The position numbers were made by a program, and so were the translations under genes. Of a stretch of 64,000 bases of DNA, positions 43,752-54,024 are shown piece by piece. The notes below the pieces were generated by a model. The model did not search any database and was not told where the DNA came from. It was given only the letters and a program-made list of their open reading frames with translations. Source of the stretch: Rhodovibrionaceae bacterium (GTDB lineage: Bacteria; Pseudomonadota; Alphaproteobacteria; Kiloniellales; DSM-21159); the NCBI GenBank assembly GCA_028279885.1, contig JANQMX010000029.1, positions 1-64,000 of the forward strand, in the 5' to 3' direction. Position 1 is the stretch's first letter; the number at the start of each line of letters is the position of its first letter.

Positions 43752-44323
43752 CCTTCGCTTCCCCTCGTCGCGCGCCCTCGTCGCGGGCGATCAACGGGCG
43801 CGCGGCCTGCTTCGGCGAAGCCCATCTTGCGCGGATCGTGCGGCTTGCGCTTGCGCTTCACGAAGGGCTCGTCGACATGGTTGCGATCGACGAAGTCCTG
43901 GACGAAGGCAACGATCGCCGGCGGCATCTCGACCGCTTCGACCAAGTCGTCGCCGCTGTCGAGGTAGTCCTGCGCTTCGAACGGACAGGCCGTAGCATGG
44001 ATCGGCACCCATTCATGCTCGCTCTCCGCATCCTCTCCGCTGCGGAGAATGACGAAAAGACGTGGCGGCTCCTGACTGAGATTGAGGCGGTAGCCTTCCG
44101 TCTCCTTGCGGAAGAGCTCCAACGGCAAGGTGCCGGCATGAAAGCGGGTCCAGCGTTCACCGGTGCCGAGAACACGCCAAGGGCCGGCTGGGTCGAGCAC
44201 CGGGGCACCGGGAATGACGTCAACCGGACGCCAGCGATGGCTCGCCCAACGATGCTCGATGGACGCCTTTTCGAGAACGATGCCGAGCGGCAAGCTCTCG
44301 CAGATCTTGTCGGTGCCGCTCAC
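43748..44323 (-). CDS. DUF3305 protein of the formate dehydrogenase cluster
   Basis: A soluble protein of about 191 residues with the DUF3305 core: SLPLGIVLEKASIEHRWASH, WRPVDVIPG, LPLELFRKETEGYRLNLS, PPRLFVILR and the ATACPFEAQDYLDSGDDLVEAVEMP segment. The C-terminus is Arg/Lys-rich. I prefer the GTG at 44323 (GGAAGAG ten bases upstream); a GTG at 44362 without a ribosome site would add 13 residues. It is translationally coupled to DUF3306 and is probably the first gene of the fdh accessory operon. Confidence 0.8.
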   Translation of the reverse strand: MSGTDKICESLPLGIVLEKASIEHRWASHRWRPVDVIPGAPVLDPAGPWRVLGTGERWTRFHAGTLPLELFRKETEGYRLNLSQEPPRLFVILRSGEDAESEHEWVPIHATACPFEAQDYLDSGDDLVEAVEMPPAIVAFVQDFVDRNHVDEPFVKRKRKPHDPRKMGFAEAGRAPVDRPRRGRATRGSEG

Positions 44324-44587
44324 CGCCAGAATTCTCTTCCAAGCCCACGTACAATGATTCACCAGAGATGTGGGTGAAAATGCGGGTCGTCAAGCGGCCG
44401 CTTGCGGGCCTCGGCTTGGGCACGACGAGGACAGGAACCCAAAGCCTGTCTTTGAGGTCGCCGCCGCAAGAGCCTTTTCGCGCCTCTGCGGCATCGAGTG
44501 CCGCCGACCAGCATTCAACCAAGCGCCGTCACCGCCTATATAACGCTAGTGTTAAACTAAGCAGCTAGGGCGGTAAGGGTAGCAAGC

Positions 44588-45244
44588 ATGGTGGGCCATA
44601 TCATCGGATGGAGTCTTAGGATTACCCCTTTGATTCTAGCCGTCTTATTCCTGAACTACTACCTGCCGAGCTACGACACCGTCTATATCGTCGGCACCGA
44701 CGTGAAGCGCATGGATGTCGGCGCGTCGGGCGCGCCACGAGAGGGGGTTGCCAACACCGCAGTCGGCATGACGCGCGACGTGCGCTTCATCAATGCGGTT
44801 TGGCCGGACGGCCAGCCCCGGGTCTATCGCAACGAGGAGACCGGTTGGGGCTTCCCCTGGTACTTCAAGTTCGATTCCGGAAACCTGCAGACGCTGGCTC
44901 AGCGCTACACCAGCACGGAAGAGGCCCCGCGCTGGGTCGTGGTCAAGCACTACGGCTGGCGCATCGAGTTCCTGTCGATGTTCCCCAACGCCGTCAGTCT
45001 GGAGCCGGCGGCAGGACCGAACGACACGCCCTTCTCCTGGCAGCGCGCCATCGGCTTCCTGCTGTTTGCCCTGCTGGTGATCGCCCTTTGGCGTCTCTGG
45101 GTCTACTTCAAGAACGAGGTCTGGGAGCCCTTCCTGGCCCGCCTCGAGCTCGATCAGCGTTTCGAGAATGCCAATTCCTGGTGGCGTCAGATCTGGCGCT
45201 GGTTGAAGGCCAGCTTCCGAGATCGCGTTAACACCGCTCGCTAA
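44588..45244 (+). CDS. DUF1523 membrane protein
   Basis: A 218-residue protein with an N-terminal transmembrane helix (LRITPLILAVLFLNYYLPSY), a periplasmic domain containing DTVYIVGTDVKRMDV, RDVRFINA and the W-G-WPWYFKFDSG-like segment, a second membrane helix near residue 156-176 and a Trp-rich basic C-terminus. This matches DUF1523, an uncharacterised family common in Alphaproteobacteria. Convergent with the patatin-like gene. Confidence 0.82.
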   Translation: MVGHIIGWSLRITPLILAVLFLNYYLPSYDTVYIVGTDVKRMDVGASGAPREGVANTAVGMTRDVRFINAVWPDGQPRVYRNEETGWGFPWYFKFDSGNLQTLAQRYTSTEEAPRWVVVKHYGWRIEFLSMFPNAVSLEPAAGPNDTPFSWQRAIGFLLFALLVIALWRLWVYFKNEVWEPFLARLELDQRFENANSWWRQIWRWLKASFRDRVNTAR

Positions 45245-45245
45245 C

Positions 45246-46385
45246 TTATAAATACTTCTCGCGAATATCGACGCTCGATTCCTGGCCAACCTTGTCGAGC
45301 GAGCCTGCCAACCAGGCATCGGCATGATGGCGACCGAGGTCGCGCAGGTGTGTCAGGAAACGCCAGCTCGGAGTCATCTTGGTGTGGACGCCTAGATCGC
45401 GCATCACCTCGTCCGCTTCGATGGAGTGGATCAACATGCGCTTCATCGCCCGGCCATGCAGCTGCTCTTCATCGATCAGGTTGGTCACGAAGGCGATCGC
45501 TCGCATTTCGCGCATCAGAGAAGAGTTGAACGAGATCTCGTTGATGCGATTGAGAATACCGGCGGCTTCGATCGGCACCTCTTCGCGATAGAGCGGATTG
45601 ATGTGCACGATCACAACGTCCCGCGACTCGCAGTGATAGATCAGGGGGTAGATGGCCGGGTTGCCCATGTAGCCGCCGTCCCAATAGGCTTCCCCTTCCA
45701 CCTCGACCGCGTGAAAGAGCAGCGGCAGGCAGCCGGAGGCCATCACCGCATCGAGCGTGACTTCGTGGTTGCGGAAAATCCGAACCTTGCCCGTGCGCAC
45801 GTTGGTGGCGCTGATGAAGAGCTTGAGCTGGCAGGCGGTTCGAACGCGCTCGAAATCGACGCTGTCTTCCAGGACTTGGCGCAGCGGATTGATGTTGAGC
45901 GGATTGAACTGATAGGGCGACACCAATCGCGTCATGATGTCGAAGAACACAAAAGCCGGCGAGGGTGCGCTGTAGTCGCTGGTCATTTCCTGCAGCATGG
46001 TCGGCCGCAAAGGGCTGAAGTCGGCCGACTCGCTGACCTGCTGCCAGAAGCCGTCCAGCGCCTCTTTCGCCCCGTCACGCCCGCCGACGGTCAAGCCATG
46101 CGCCAGCACGGCCGCGTTCATGGCACCGGCCGAGGTGGCCGAAACCCCCTCGAAAGAGATCTGCGGCTCTTCGAGCAGGCGATCGAGCACGCCCCAGGCG
46201 AAGGCACCGTGTGCGCCGCCACCTTGCAGCGCCAAATTGACAGGCTTGACGCCGTCCGCCGGTGTTTTTGCCGAGCGGATCGGCTTCGCCCTTTTCGCCG
46301 TCGATGCACGGCTCGCCGAGGCGCTCCCGCCCGCACTACGTTTGCGAGAGGGTGCCCGACGCGAGCCGGTCGCTTTCTCCGCCAT
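45246..46385 (-). CDS. Patatin-like phospholipase family protein
   Basis: A 380-residue cytosolic serine hydrolase with a Ser/Asp dyad. A basic Ser/Arg/Lys-rich N-terminus of 45 residues is followed by the oxyanion hole LALQGGGAHGAF (51-62), the nucleophile in SATSAGAMN (Ser85) and the catalytic aspartate in YWDGGYMGN. The ATG at 46385 is chosen because upstream frame shows no similarity. It lies 10 bp downstream of 3-hydroxybutyrate dehydrogenase; this pairing suggests a lipid or polyhydroxybutyrate-related role, but the substrate is unproven. Confidence 0.85.
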   Translation of the reverse strand: MAEKATGSRRAPSRKRSAGGSASASRASTAKRAKPIRSAKTPADGVKPVNLALQGGGAHGAFAWGVLDRLLEEPQISFEGVSATSAGAMNAAVLAHGLTVGGRDGAKEALDGFWQQVSESADFSPLRPTMLQEMTSDYSAPSPAFVFFDIMTRLVSPYQFNPLNINPLRQVLEDSVDFERVRTACQLKLFISATNVRTGKVRIFRNHEVTLDAVMASGCLPLLFHAVEVEGEAYWDGGYMGNPAIYPLIYHCESRDVVIVHINPLYREEVPIEAAGILNRINEISFNSSLMREMRAIAFVTNLIDEEQLHGRAMKRMLIHSIEADEVMRDLGVHTKMTPSWRFLTHLRDLGRHHADAWLAGSLDKVGQESSVDIREKYL

Positions 46386-46395
46386 ACCGGGAGCC

Positions 46396-47184
46396 TCAGC
46401 GTGCCGTCCAGCCGCCATCGGCCGGCAGGGCGGCACCGGTGATCGAGCGCGCCTGATCGGTGCAGAGGAAGACCGTGAAAGCGCCAAGCTCGTCGACACC
46501 GACGAACTCCTTGGTCGGCTGCGGCTCGAGCATGATCTTCTTGACCACCTCCTCCCGCGGAATGCCGTGCGCCTTGGCCTGCTCGTCGATCTGCTTCTCA
46601 ACCAGCGGCGTGTGCACATAGCCGGGACAGATGGAGTTGGCCGTCACGCCATACTCGCCGCACTCAAGCGCAACCACCTTGGTCATGCCGAGCACGCCGT
46701 GCTTGGCCGCGACATAGGCGGACTTGAAGGGAGATGCGACAAGGCCGTGCGCCGAGGCGATGTTGACGATGCGGCCCCAGCGTCGCGCCTTCATCCCAGG
46801 CAGCACCGCCTTGGTGCCGTGAAAGACCGCCGAGAGATTGAGGGCGATGATGGCGTCCCACTTCTCGCGCGGAAACTCCTCGACCGGCGAGACGAACTGA
46901 ATACCGGCGTTGTTGACCAGGATGTCGACGGGCCCGAGCTTTTGCTCGGCTTCGGCGACCATCGCGGCCACCGCATCCGGGTCCATCAGGTTGGCGTCAG
47001 AGTAGGCCACCTCGACGCCGCTGCGCTCGGCCAGGTCGCTGCGTATCTTCTCGATCTCTGCTGCATCGCCGAGACCATTGAGCATCACCTTGGCGCCCGC
47101 CTCAGCAAGCGCCTCGGCGATCCCCAAGCCGATTCCGCTGGTCGACCCGGTCACGATCGCAACTTTGCCGGCTAGCTGTCCCAT
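46396..47184 (-). CDS. bdhA: 3-hydroxybutyrate dehydrogenase
   Basis: NAD-dependent interconversion of D-3-hydroxybutyrate and acetoacetate. The 262-residue SDR has TGSTSGIG (12-19), NNAG (91-94) and the catalytic triad Ser144, Tyr157, Lys161 (SAYVAAKHG). The C-terminal EPQPTKEFVGVDELG and PADGGWTAR segments are characteristic of bacterial 3-hydroxybutyrate dehydrogenases rather than other SDRs. First gene of a two-gene operon with the patatin-like hydrolase. Confidence 0.88.
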   Translation of the reverse strand: MGQLAGKVAIVTGSTSGIGLGIAEALAEAGAKVMLNGLGDAAEIEKIRSDLAERSGVEVAYSDANLMDPDAVAAMVAEAEQKLGPVDILVNNAGIQFVSPVEEFPREKWDAIIALNLSAVFHGTKAVLPGMKARRWGRIVNIASAHGLVASPFKSAYVAAKHGVLGMTKVVALECGEYGVTANSICPGYVHTPLVEKQIDEQAKAHGIPREEVVKKIMLEPQPTKEFVGVDELGAFTVFLCTDQARSITGAALPADGGWTAR

Positions 47185-47314
47185 TCCTTCGCTCCCTTAC
47201 AGGTTCCACATGGCCCCATCTCATGCCGCAGGTTATGGAGGCCACGCGCTATTTTGCAATGCAGCATTCCACCCTCGGACGCCAGCCGCGGAAGATCCTT
47301 TTATGACAACAGGC

Positions 47315-47950
47315 CTACCGAGCCGTGGAGACAATCATGGTCTCGGCCTGGGCCAAGTCCTCCGGACGATTGGCGTTGAAGAAGGGATCGGCCGGCTCGC
47401 TCGGCCAATCCACTTGGGCAAGGCGGTAACGCGCGGTCCAAACGTCCACTTTGCGGATATCGTCCCGCTCCATCGCCTGGCGCAGGTCCTCTTCCAAGCT
47501 GACGGGCCAAAGCCCGAAGACCGGATGGGCACGGCCGCCGGACGCGGCACAGGCGAGCTCTGCGCCTTGCTCGGCCAATGCCGATTGAAAGCGTTGCACC
47601 AGGTCGTGCGGCAGGAACGGCGCATCGGTCGGCACGGTGACCACATGGCTGCAGTTCGGCGCGTGCATTCGGGCCCAGGCCATGCCGCTCAGCACGCCCG
47701 CAAGTGGACCGGCGAAGCCCTCAATCACGTCAGCGACAACCGGCAAAGCGAAATCGTCGAAGCGAGATGGATCGCCGTTCGCGTTGATCACCAGCGCGTC
47801 GACTTGAGGACGCACGCGTAAAATCACATGCGCCAGGATTGGCTGGCCAGCCAGCAGGCGCAGACACTTGTCGCCCCCGCCCATGCGTCGAGCCAGGCCG
47901 CCTGCCAGCAACACACCGCAAACGCCGTTCCCTGCTGTTGTCTCAGACAT
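47315..47950 (-). CDS. mobA: Molybdenum cofactor guanylyltransferase
   Basis: Attaches GMP to molybdopterin to form MGD, the cofactor of formate dehydrogenase and related enzymes. The 211-residue protein has the nucleotidyltransferase motif LLAGGLARRMGGGDK near the N-terminus, NANGDP, GPLAGVLSG and VVTVPTDAPFLP, all standard for MobA. Presumably serves the formate dehydrogenase at 38-42 kb. Monocistronic. Confidence 0.92.
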   Translation of the reverse strand: MSETTAGNGVCGVLLAGGLARRMGGGDKCLRLLAGQPILAHVILRVRPQVDALVINANGDPSRFDDFALPVVADVIEGFAGPLAGVLSGMAWARMHAPNCSHVVTVPTDAPFLPHDLVQRFQSALAEQGAELACAASGGRAHPVFGLWPVSLEEDLRQAMERDDIRKVDVWTARYRLAQVDWPSEPADPFFNANRPEDLAQAETMIVSTAR

Positions 47951-48022
47951 GCTTTTTCATGCTTCCCGATTGCTGCGCAGTAGGTAGGAGGCTCGGCAGT
48001 CTTATTCCACCCGCCAAAGCAA

Positions 48023-48049
48023 AGGGGCCGCAGCGATGCTGCGGCCCCT
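48023..48049 (-). terminator. Intrinsic terminator of groEL
   Basis: AGGGGCCGCAGC and its exact complement (12-bp stem, 3-base loop) lie 26 bp past the groEL stop; on the minus strand the stem is followed by TTGCTTT, a weak U-tract. Confidence 0.75.
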
Positions 48050-48074
48050 CGCAAAACAACAAGATGGAAGGACC

Positions 48075-49709
<1,635 letters not shown>

Positions 49710-49724
49710 TCAGATGTCCTTCAG

Positions 49725-50042
49725 TTAAGCGGCTTTCTTGCGGGCGGCGGACTTGCCTTCGATCACGCCCATGATGTCGGACTCTTTCATGATCAGAACG
49801 TCTTCGCCGTCGATGCGGACTTCCGTGCCGGACCACTTGCCGAACAGAACGGTGTCGCCGGCCTTCACGTCGAGCGGAGCGACCTCGCCCTTCTCGTTGC
49901 GGCTGCCGGGGCCGACGGCCAGGACCTGGCCCTGCATCGGCTTTTCCTTGGCGCTGTCGGGGATGATGATGCCGCCAGCGGTCTTCTCGTCCTCTTCCAA
50001 GCGACGGATGACCACGCGGTCATGCAAGGGACGGAATTTCAT
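49725..50042 (-). CDS. groS: Co-chaperonin GroES
   Basis: Seven-subunit lid of the GroEL chamber. The 105-residue protein has the signature [20 protein letters not shown], the mobile loop ([16 protein letters not shown]) and [11 protein letters not shown]. It carries a short basic C-terminal extension (SAARKKAA) beyond the usual 95-97 residues. First gene of the operon, 46 bp downstream of a CIRCE element. Confidence 0.98.
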   Translation of the reverse strand: MKFRPLHDRVVIRRLEEDEKTAGGIIIPDSAKEKPMQGQVLAVGPGSRNEKGEVAPLDVKAGDTVLFGKWSGTEVRIDGEDVLIMKESDIMGVIEGKSAARKKAA

Positions 50043-50088
50043 GTTTGCTCCTCCCAGGAGTTGAACAGAACTAGCTCATAAGGATGGA

Positions 50089-50115
50089 ATGGCACTCCTC
50101 GAAAGAGAGTGCTAA
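50089..50115. promoter_or_regulatory. CIRCE element (HrcA operator)
   Basis: The right arm GAGTGCTAA is perfect; the left arm is ATGGCACTC (7 of 9 against TTAGCACTC), with the canonical 9-base spacer. It lies upstream of groES, where HrcA represses heat-shock transcription. Confidence 0.85.
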
Positions 50116-50350
50116 CACGCCGCGTATATCGGCGATCACGCGGGTCTATTCAAGACCCTGCGCAGGAAATTTTCAGGCTGCAATTCCAAGAGCTTGGAGG
50201 AGCGCGTCTAGGCGACCTGCGCGCCTTGAGGGTCGGCGGCAATAACCGCAAATGCCATCGATCCCTAACAGATTGTAAAGGGCAATCCTTCTAGACTGAC
50301 GCGCTTTCGCATCGGCCCCGTCGGCCGAACGTCTTGGAGCCTGCACGTCA

Positions 50351-50950
50351 ATGCCTGCTCGGACCGATCTCAGCCTGATGGCCACAATGAAGCGCTTGCG
50401 CCGCAATCGCAAGGGTTCCGCGGTGACCGAGTTCGCTATCGCGGCACCGGTGGTGATCATGGCGACTGTGGGAATCATCGAGTTCTCCATGATTCTCTTC
50501 GTCAGCAGCCTGCTGGAAGGCGGCCTGCGGGAGGCGTCGCGTTTTGGCTTGACCGGCTTTCAGCCCAACGGACTGACGCGGGAGGAGCGCATTCTGAAAA
50601 TCGTCGAGGACCATACCCATGGTCTGGTCGACGGTACGGCCGTTAATCTCAGCACGCTGGTCTATCCCAGCTTCGACTCGATCGGCCAGCCCGAGCCCTT
50701 CACGGACGAGAACAGCAACGGGACGTTCGACGCCGGCGAGCCTTACATGGACATCAACGGCAACAACCAATGGGATCCCGATATGGGGGCTGCCGGCCTG
50801 GGCGGCCCCGAGGATATCGTTCTCTATACGATCGAGTACGACTGGCCGCTCATGACCGGCATGCTGAACGGCTTCGTCGGCAACGACGGCAAGATCGAAC
50901 TGCGCGCCAGCGTGGTCGTGCGCAACGAGCCCTACGGGACGACCGAGTGA
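50351..50950 (+). CDS. TadE-like pseudopilin with calcium-loop motifs
   Basis: A 199-residue TadE/TadG-family protein. The N-terminal basic region and hydrophobic helix (KGSAVTEFAIAAPVVIMATV, conserved Glu27) are the pilin-like export/assembly signal; REASRFGLTG follows. Residues 119-130 (DENSNGTFDAGE) match the D-x-N-x-N-G-x-x-D-x-x-E calcium-binding loop, and residues 134-144 (DINGNNQWDPD) repeat it, which is unusual for a minor pilin. ATGs at 50351 or 50381 could be the start; neither has a strong ribosome site. It overlaps the next gene by one base. Confidence 0.78.
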   Translation: MPARTDLSLMATMKRLRRNRKGSAVTEFAIAAPVVIMATVGIIEFSMILFVSSLLEGGLREASRFGLTGFQPNGLTREERILKIVEDHTHGLVDGTAVNLSTLVYPSFDSIGQPEPFTDENSNGTFDAGEPYMDINGNNQWDPDMGAAGLGGPEDIVLYTIEYDWPLMTGMLNGFVGNDGKIELRASVVVRNEPYGTTE

Positions 50951-51525
50951 TGAGACGCCTTCGCCTACTGCTGCGCGACCGTCGTGGCAACGTCTTGATC
51001 GAAACGGCTTTTGGCATGGCCATGCTCGCGACGCTGTTCATGGGCGGTGTCGAGGTTGCCCGCTATGCCTTGCTGACCCAGAAGCTCGACCGCGCCTCCA
51101 TGACCCTCGGCGACCTGCTGTCACGCAATGAGACGCTGACACTGGCCGAGATCAACAACATCATGGATGCCATCCCGCATATCATGGAGCCTTTCGACTT
51201 CAATGCGAGCGGCGGTATCGTGCTCAGCGCGGTGCAACGGCTACAGGGTGGAGACGCGACAGTCGCCTGGCAGGTGAAACAGAGCGACCATCTCACCCTC
51301 AGCAGCCAAATCGGCGCACTTGGCGAGGTCGCGGTCTTGCCCGCCGCGCTGACCTTGAACGACAACGAGAACATCTTTGTCGCCGAGGTCTACTTCGACT
51401 TCCAGCCCATGCTGGTCACCGATCTGGTCACCGGCACGCAGCTTTATCATCGCGGCATCTTCCGTGCTCGCCTCATGGACACGCTGGATATCGAAACGCC
51501 GCCTCCTCCACCGCCGAGTCCTTAA
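50950..51525 (+). CDS. TadE-like pilus assembly protein
   Basis: A 191-residue protein with a TadE-type N-terminus (RDRRGNVLIETAFGMAMLATLFMGGVEVARYALL) followed by a soluble domain of about 140 residues and a Pro-rich tail (ETPPPPPPSP). Its start overlaps the previous gene's stop (TGATG), so the two are coupled. It is followed by a strong terminator. Minor components of Tad/Flp pili or related surface structures; no Tad secretion ATPase or flp gene lies nearby. Confidence 0.78.
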   Translation: MRRLRLLLRDRRGNVLIETAFGMAMLATLFMGGVEVARYALLTQKLDRASMTLGDLLSRNETLTLAEINNIMDAIPHIMEPFDFNASGGIVLSAVQRLQGGDATVAWQVKQSDHLTLSSQIGALGEVAVLPAALTLNDNENIFVAEVYFDFQPMLVTDLVTGTQLYHRGIFRARLMDTLDIETPPPPPPSP

Positions 51526-52240
51526 CGTCCGCCGGCTTTCAGCTCCGAGCAAACAAAAGAAAACCCGCCGGCCGGCGGGTTTTCTGCATGATGCAGCCCC
51601 GAGCACGCTCCGACCACATCGGACCAGTCTGATGGAGCACCTTTGCGTTCAGGATCAAGCCTGGATGCGAAGAGCAGTTCCCGAGATACGGCCGAGCGGT
51701 CAGGCGCAGGAATTGGCCCACCACTGTTACACGAGCGGGCAGCCGTACCTCCGGGCTCCCGCCTCTTTACTCCACAGCGGGCACCTGCCCGCTGGCGTGG
51801 CCCGCTTGACCGATGCGCGGGGCATCGCTCTTCACGGTCCAAACCGGCGGTTCGCCGCGCTAGGAGAGGACAACCGGTTGTGGGTCCACAGCTAGACGTC
51901 CAGGCCGACGAGATCGGAGCACTCAATGAATAGAAGCTGAGATGCGGCGCCGTCCATGCATCGCGCTGGACGAGAAGGACGCATCGAGCGCCTTTACCCG
52001 GCAACGGAACAAACGGCAGAGCGCACTAAACGCCTCCACCCCGTTCTCGGCCTCTCCCTGCCGGATGGCGAACAAGGAAGGCCTTGGCCCGGCTTCCCTA
52101 TCGGTCAATCCAGATATACAACGACAGGACTCCTTGTGGGCACGGACGTGCCGCGCCATGCACACAAGGCCTGTGATGGATGCGGATGGCCACCCCATCC
52201 GGAACGATCCTTCCGGTCAACCGGCTTCGGGGCCGTCGCC
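51526..52240. other. Gene-free stretch between convergent Tad gene pairs
   Basis: 715 bp between the convergent TadE and TadG genes. Apart from the palindromic terminator I see no gene, RNA or repeat. Frames of 60-160 codons occur on both strands but have no ribosome site, no recognisable motif and biased composition. Confidence 0.5.
51560..51583. terminator. Bidirectional intrinsic terminator
   Basis: A perfect 24-bp palindrome: AAAACCCGCCGG followed directly by its complement ending GGGTTTT. It lies 35 bp after the TadE-like gene's stop and works on either strand by structure (GC stem, T-run on each side). Confidence 0.88.
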
Positions 52241-53812
52241 CTACTCCCGAATGCGCAGATTGCTCAGCTGATTGGCGATGGTGCGGAAGGCCGTATTCAG
52301 CTCGCCACCGCCGTAGCTGTTGAAGTAGTGGCCGGGCGAGGTTGCGCAGCTCTCGAAAAGCGTGCGGATGGTCTGGCCTTCGTCAGTCTCCGGCACCTCG
52401 AAGGTGATGGCGTAGATCACGATGCCCTGATTCTTCATTGCGGTGCAAATGGTGCCGAGCTTCTGATTGAGGGAGGTCGTCGCCTGACCTGTCGTGGTGC
52501 CAAGCGCCCCGTCAGCCAGCCAGCCATAAGCGGTATAGACGCTGTCGTGGGCGGTGTTGACACCGTCTGTGAGGAGCACGACCACCTTGTCGGAAAGCGG
52601 CTCATCGTAGTCCAGCGGCAGCTCCGCGCTACCCCATTCACCACGCCAATCCGGCGACAGCAGGCGCCAGCCCCACACAAGACCCAAGGGAATGTGGGTG
52701 TAGCCCCAGAAGTGGGACACCATGTCGTCGATCGCTTCATCCACATCGCCACGAGTTATGAGGTGCGGCCGTATCTCCGTCACGCAACCTCGGTTCGGTC
52801 CCCGCGCACCCGACGAGGTGGTCTCGCGAATCCTATTCGGCAGGTAGCGATTGTGCATCCAGTTGCCGGAGCTGCCCGTATAGCGCTCCCAATGAAACGG
52901 CGCGAAAGGCGCGGCAGTGGGCGAGGTATCGGTCAGGTCGTTGCCGCCCGACCGTGCCATGACGCAGCCGTTCCAACCGTCCGCAACCAGGCAGCTCTGA
53001 GTCGATTGATTCCAAATCCCGATGGCCTCGCAGTCAGCCTGGCTGAGGCCCGTGCGCGTATCCTTGGTACCGACCGTACAGGCGTCGAACCCGTGGTCAA
53101 AGTCCGTACCGGTGCCCTTACAGTTGGAGGAGGAAACCTCGCTTTCGGGATACTCATAAGTCAGCTGGTCGATCGCGCCCGTCGCCAGCCACCCATCATA
53201 CGCCTCGCCGATGTTCACTGTCGCGGCGTAGGGGACGATGCTGATGTAAAAGTCTGGAATGCTGGTTTTGGTACCATAAAGGATGCTGACCAACTCATGG
53301 GCGGCCGAGCGCATGTTGCCGATGCGATTGTTGGTGGACATCGATCCGGTATTGTCCATCACCAAAACCAGCTCCATGCCGCGCTCGGCCCGCTGCACGA
53401 CCGTACGCGCGGATACAGTGACGCTGGAATGACCGATCAGCGTCAGGAAGGTCGTCTGCACCGTGGCGCTGGCCATCACTTCGATCGAGCCCTCGACGGG
53501 GTCGGCATTGATGGTCAGCGGGCTGACCGTCGACCCCATGAAGCCGTCTGGAAAGTTCGCGGCAAAGAAGTCCCTAACGTCCTGATTGCGGTCGGTTTCG
53601 AAGAAAACGCGTCCGCCGGCCAGGGCCGCCGCGTCGATCGCCTGGTTCAGCCGAGCCTTGAGGAAATAGGCTCTGGCCGTGTCGATCGAGAGGCCTACGA
53701 AAGCGATCAGCGGTATAAGCAACACCGCCAGCAACACGGCCGTCGCGCCGCGCTCATCGCGCAGCAAGCAACGGAGAGGCCTGCGCGCCTTATCCTTGGG
53801 CTGCATAGTCAC
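52241..53812 (-). CDS. TadG-like vWA protein 1
   Basis: A 523-residue protein of the TadE/G family. A TadG N-terminal membrane helix (ERGATAVLLAVLLIPLIAFVG, then STDTAR-like LSIDTARAYFLKARLNQAIDAAALAGG) is followed from about residue 147 by a von Willebrand factor A domain with the metal site DNTGSM (153-158) and VVVLLTDGVN. Several cysteines in the insert (CKGTG, DACTVG, ADCEAIG, QSCLVA) may form disulfides in the periplasm. It is a tandem paralogue of the next gene upstream; the C-termini (ANQLSNLRIRE versus GQQLSNLRIKE) are nearly identical. Confidence 0.85.
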   Translation of the reverse strand: MTMQPKDKARRPLRCLLRDERGATAVLLAVLLIPLIAFVGLSIDTARAYFLKARLNQAIDAAALAGGRVFFETDRNQDVRDFFAANFPDGFMGSTVSPLTINADPVEGSIEVMASATVQTTFLTLIGHSSVTVSARTVVQRAERGMELVLVMDNTGSMSTNNRIGNMRSAAHELVSILYGTKTSIPDFYISIVPYAATVNIGEAYDGWLATGAIDQLTYEYPESEVSSSNCKGTGTDFDHGFDACTVGTKDTRTGLSQADCEAIGIWNQSTQSCLVADGWNGCVMARSGGNDLTDTSPTAAPFAPFHWERYTGSSGNWMHNRYLPNRIRETTSSGARGPNRGCVTEIRPHLITRGDVDEAIDDMVSHFWGYTHIPLGLVWGWRLLSPDWRGEWGSAELPLDYDEPLSDKVVVLLTDGVNTAHDSVYTAYGWLADGALGTTTGQATTSLNQKLGTICTAMKNQGIVIYAITFEVPETDEGQTIRTLFESCATSPGHYFNSYGGGELNTAFRTIANQLSNLRIRE

Positions 53813-53863
53813 CTGTGGGACTCCTTAGACCCATGAAAATCCTAGAAAACTACAGAGCCAAGC

Positions 53864-53878
53864 TTAAAAAACGTTCAA
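53864..53878. promoter_or_regulatory. CtrA-like motif (TTAA-N7-TCAA)
   Basis: TTAA-AAAACGT-TCAA, 7 of 8 positions against the CtrA box TTAA-N7-TTAA, centred 59 bp upstream of the TadG-like gene 1 start. A similar motif precedes the paralogous gene at nearly the same distance. Confidence 0.35.
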
Positions 53879-54024
53879 CCGCACGGTGACCGTCGAGCTT
53901 GGCTCACAGGCCAACGTTTCGTCTTGGGAAGCGACAACGTCCGCTTCCCACGGTAGGAGGTCGGCGCAGCCGAGCTGTCGGCCGCGCAGGCCCCATTGGG
54001 ACAAACTTCCTTAACTCTGAGTCG

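Noticed and set aside
51643..51933. Open frames in the gap between the Tad gene pairs
   Set aside because: No ribosome site, no motif, and overlapping frames on both strands of similar length indicate composition only.
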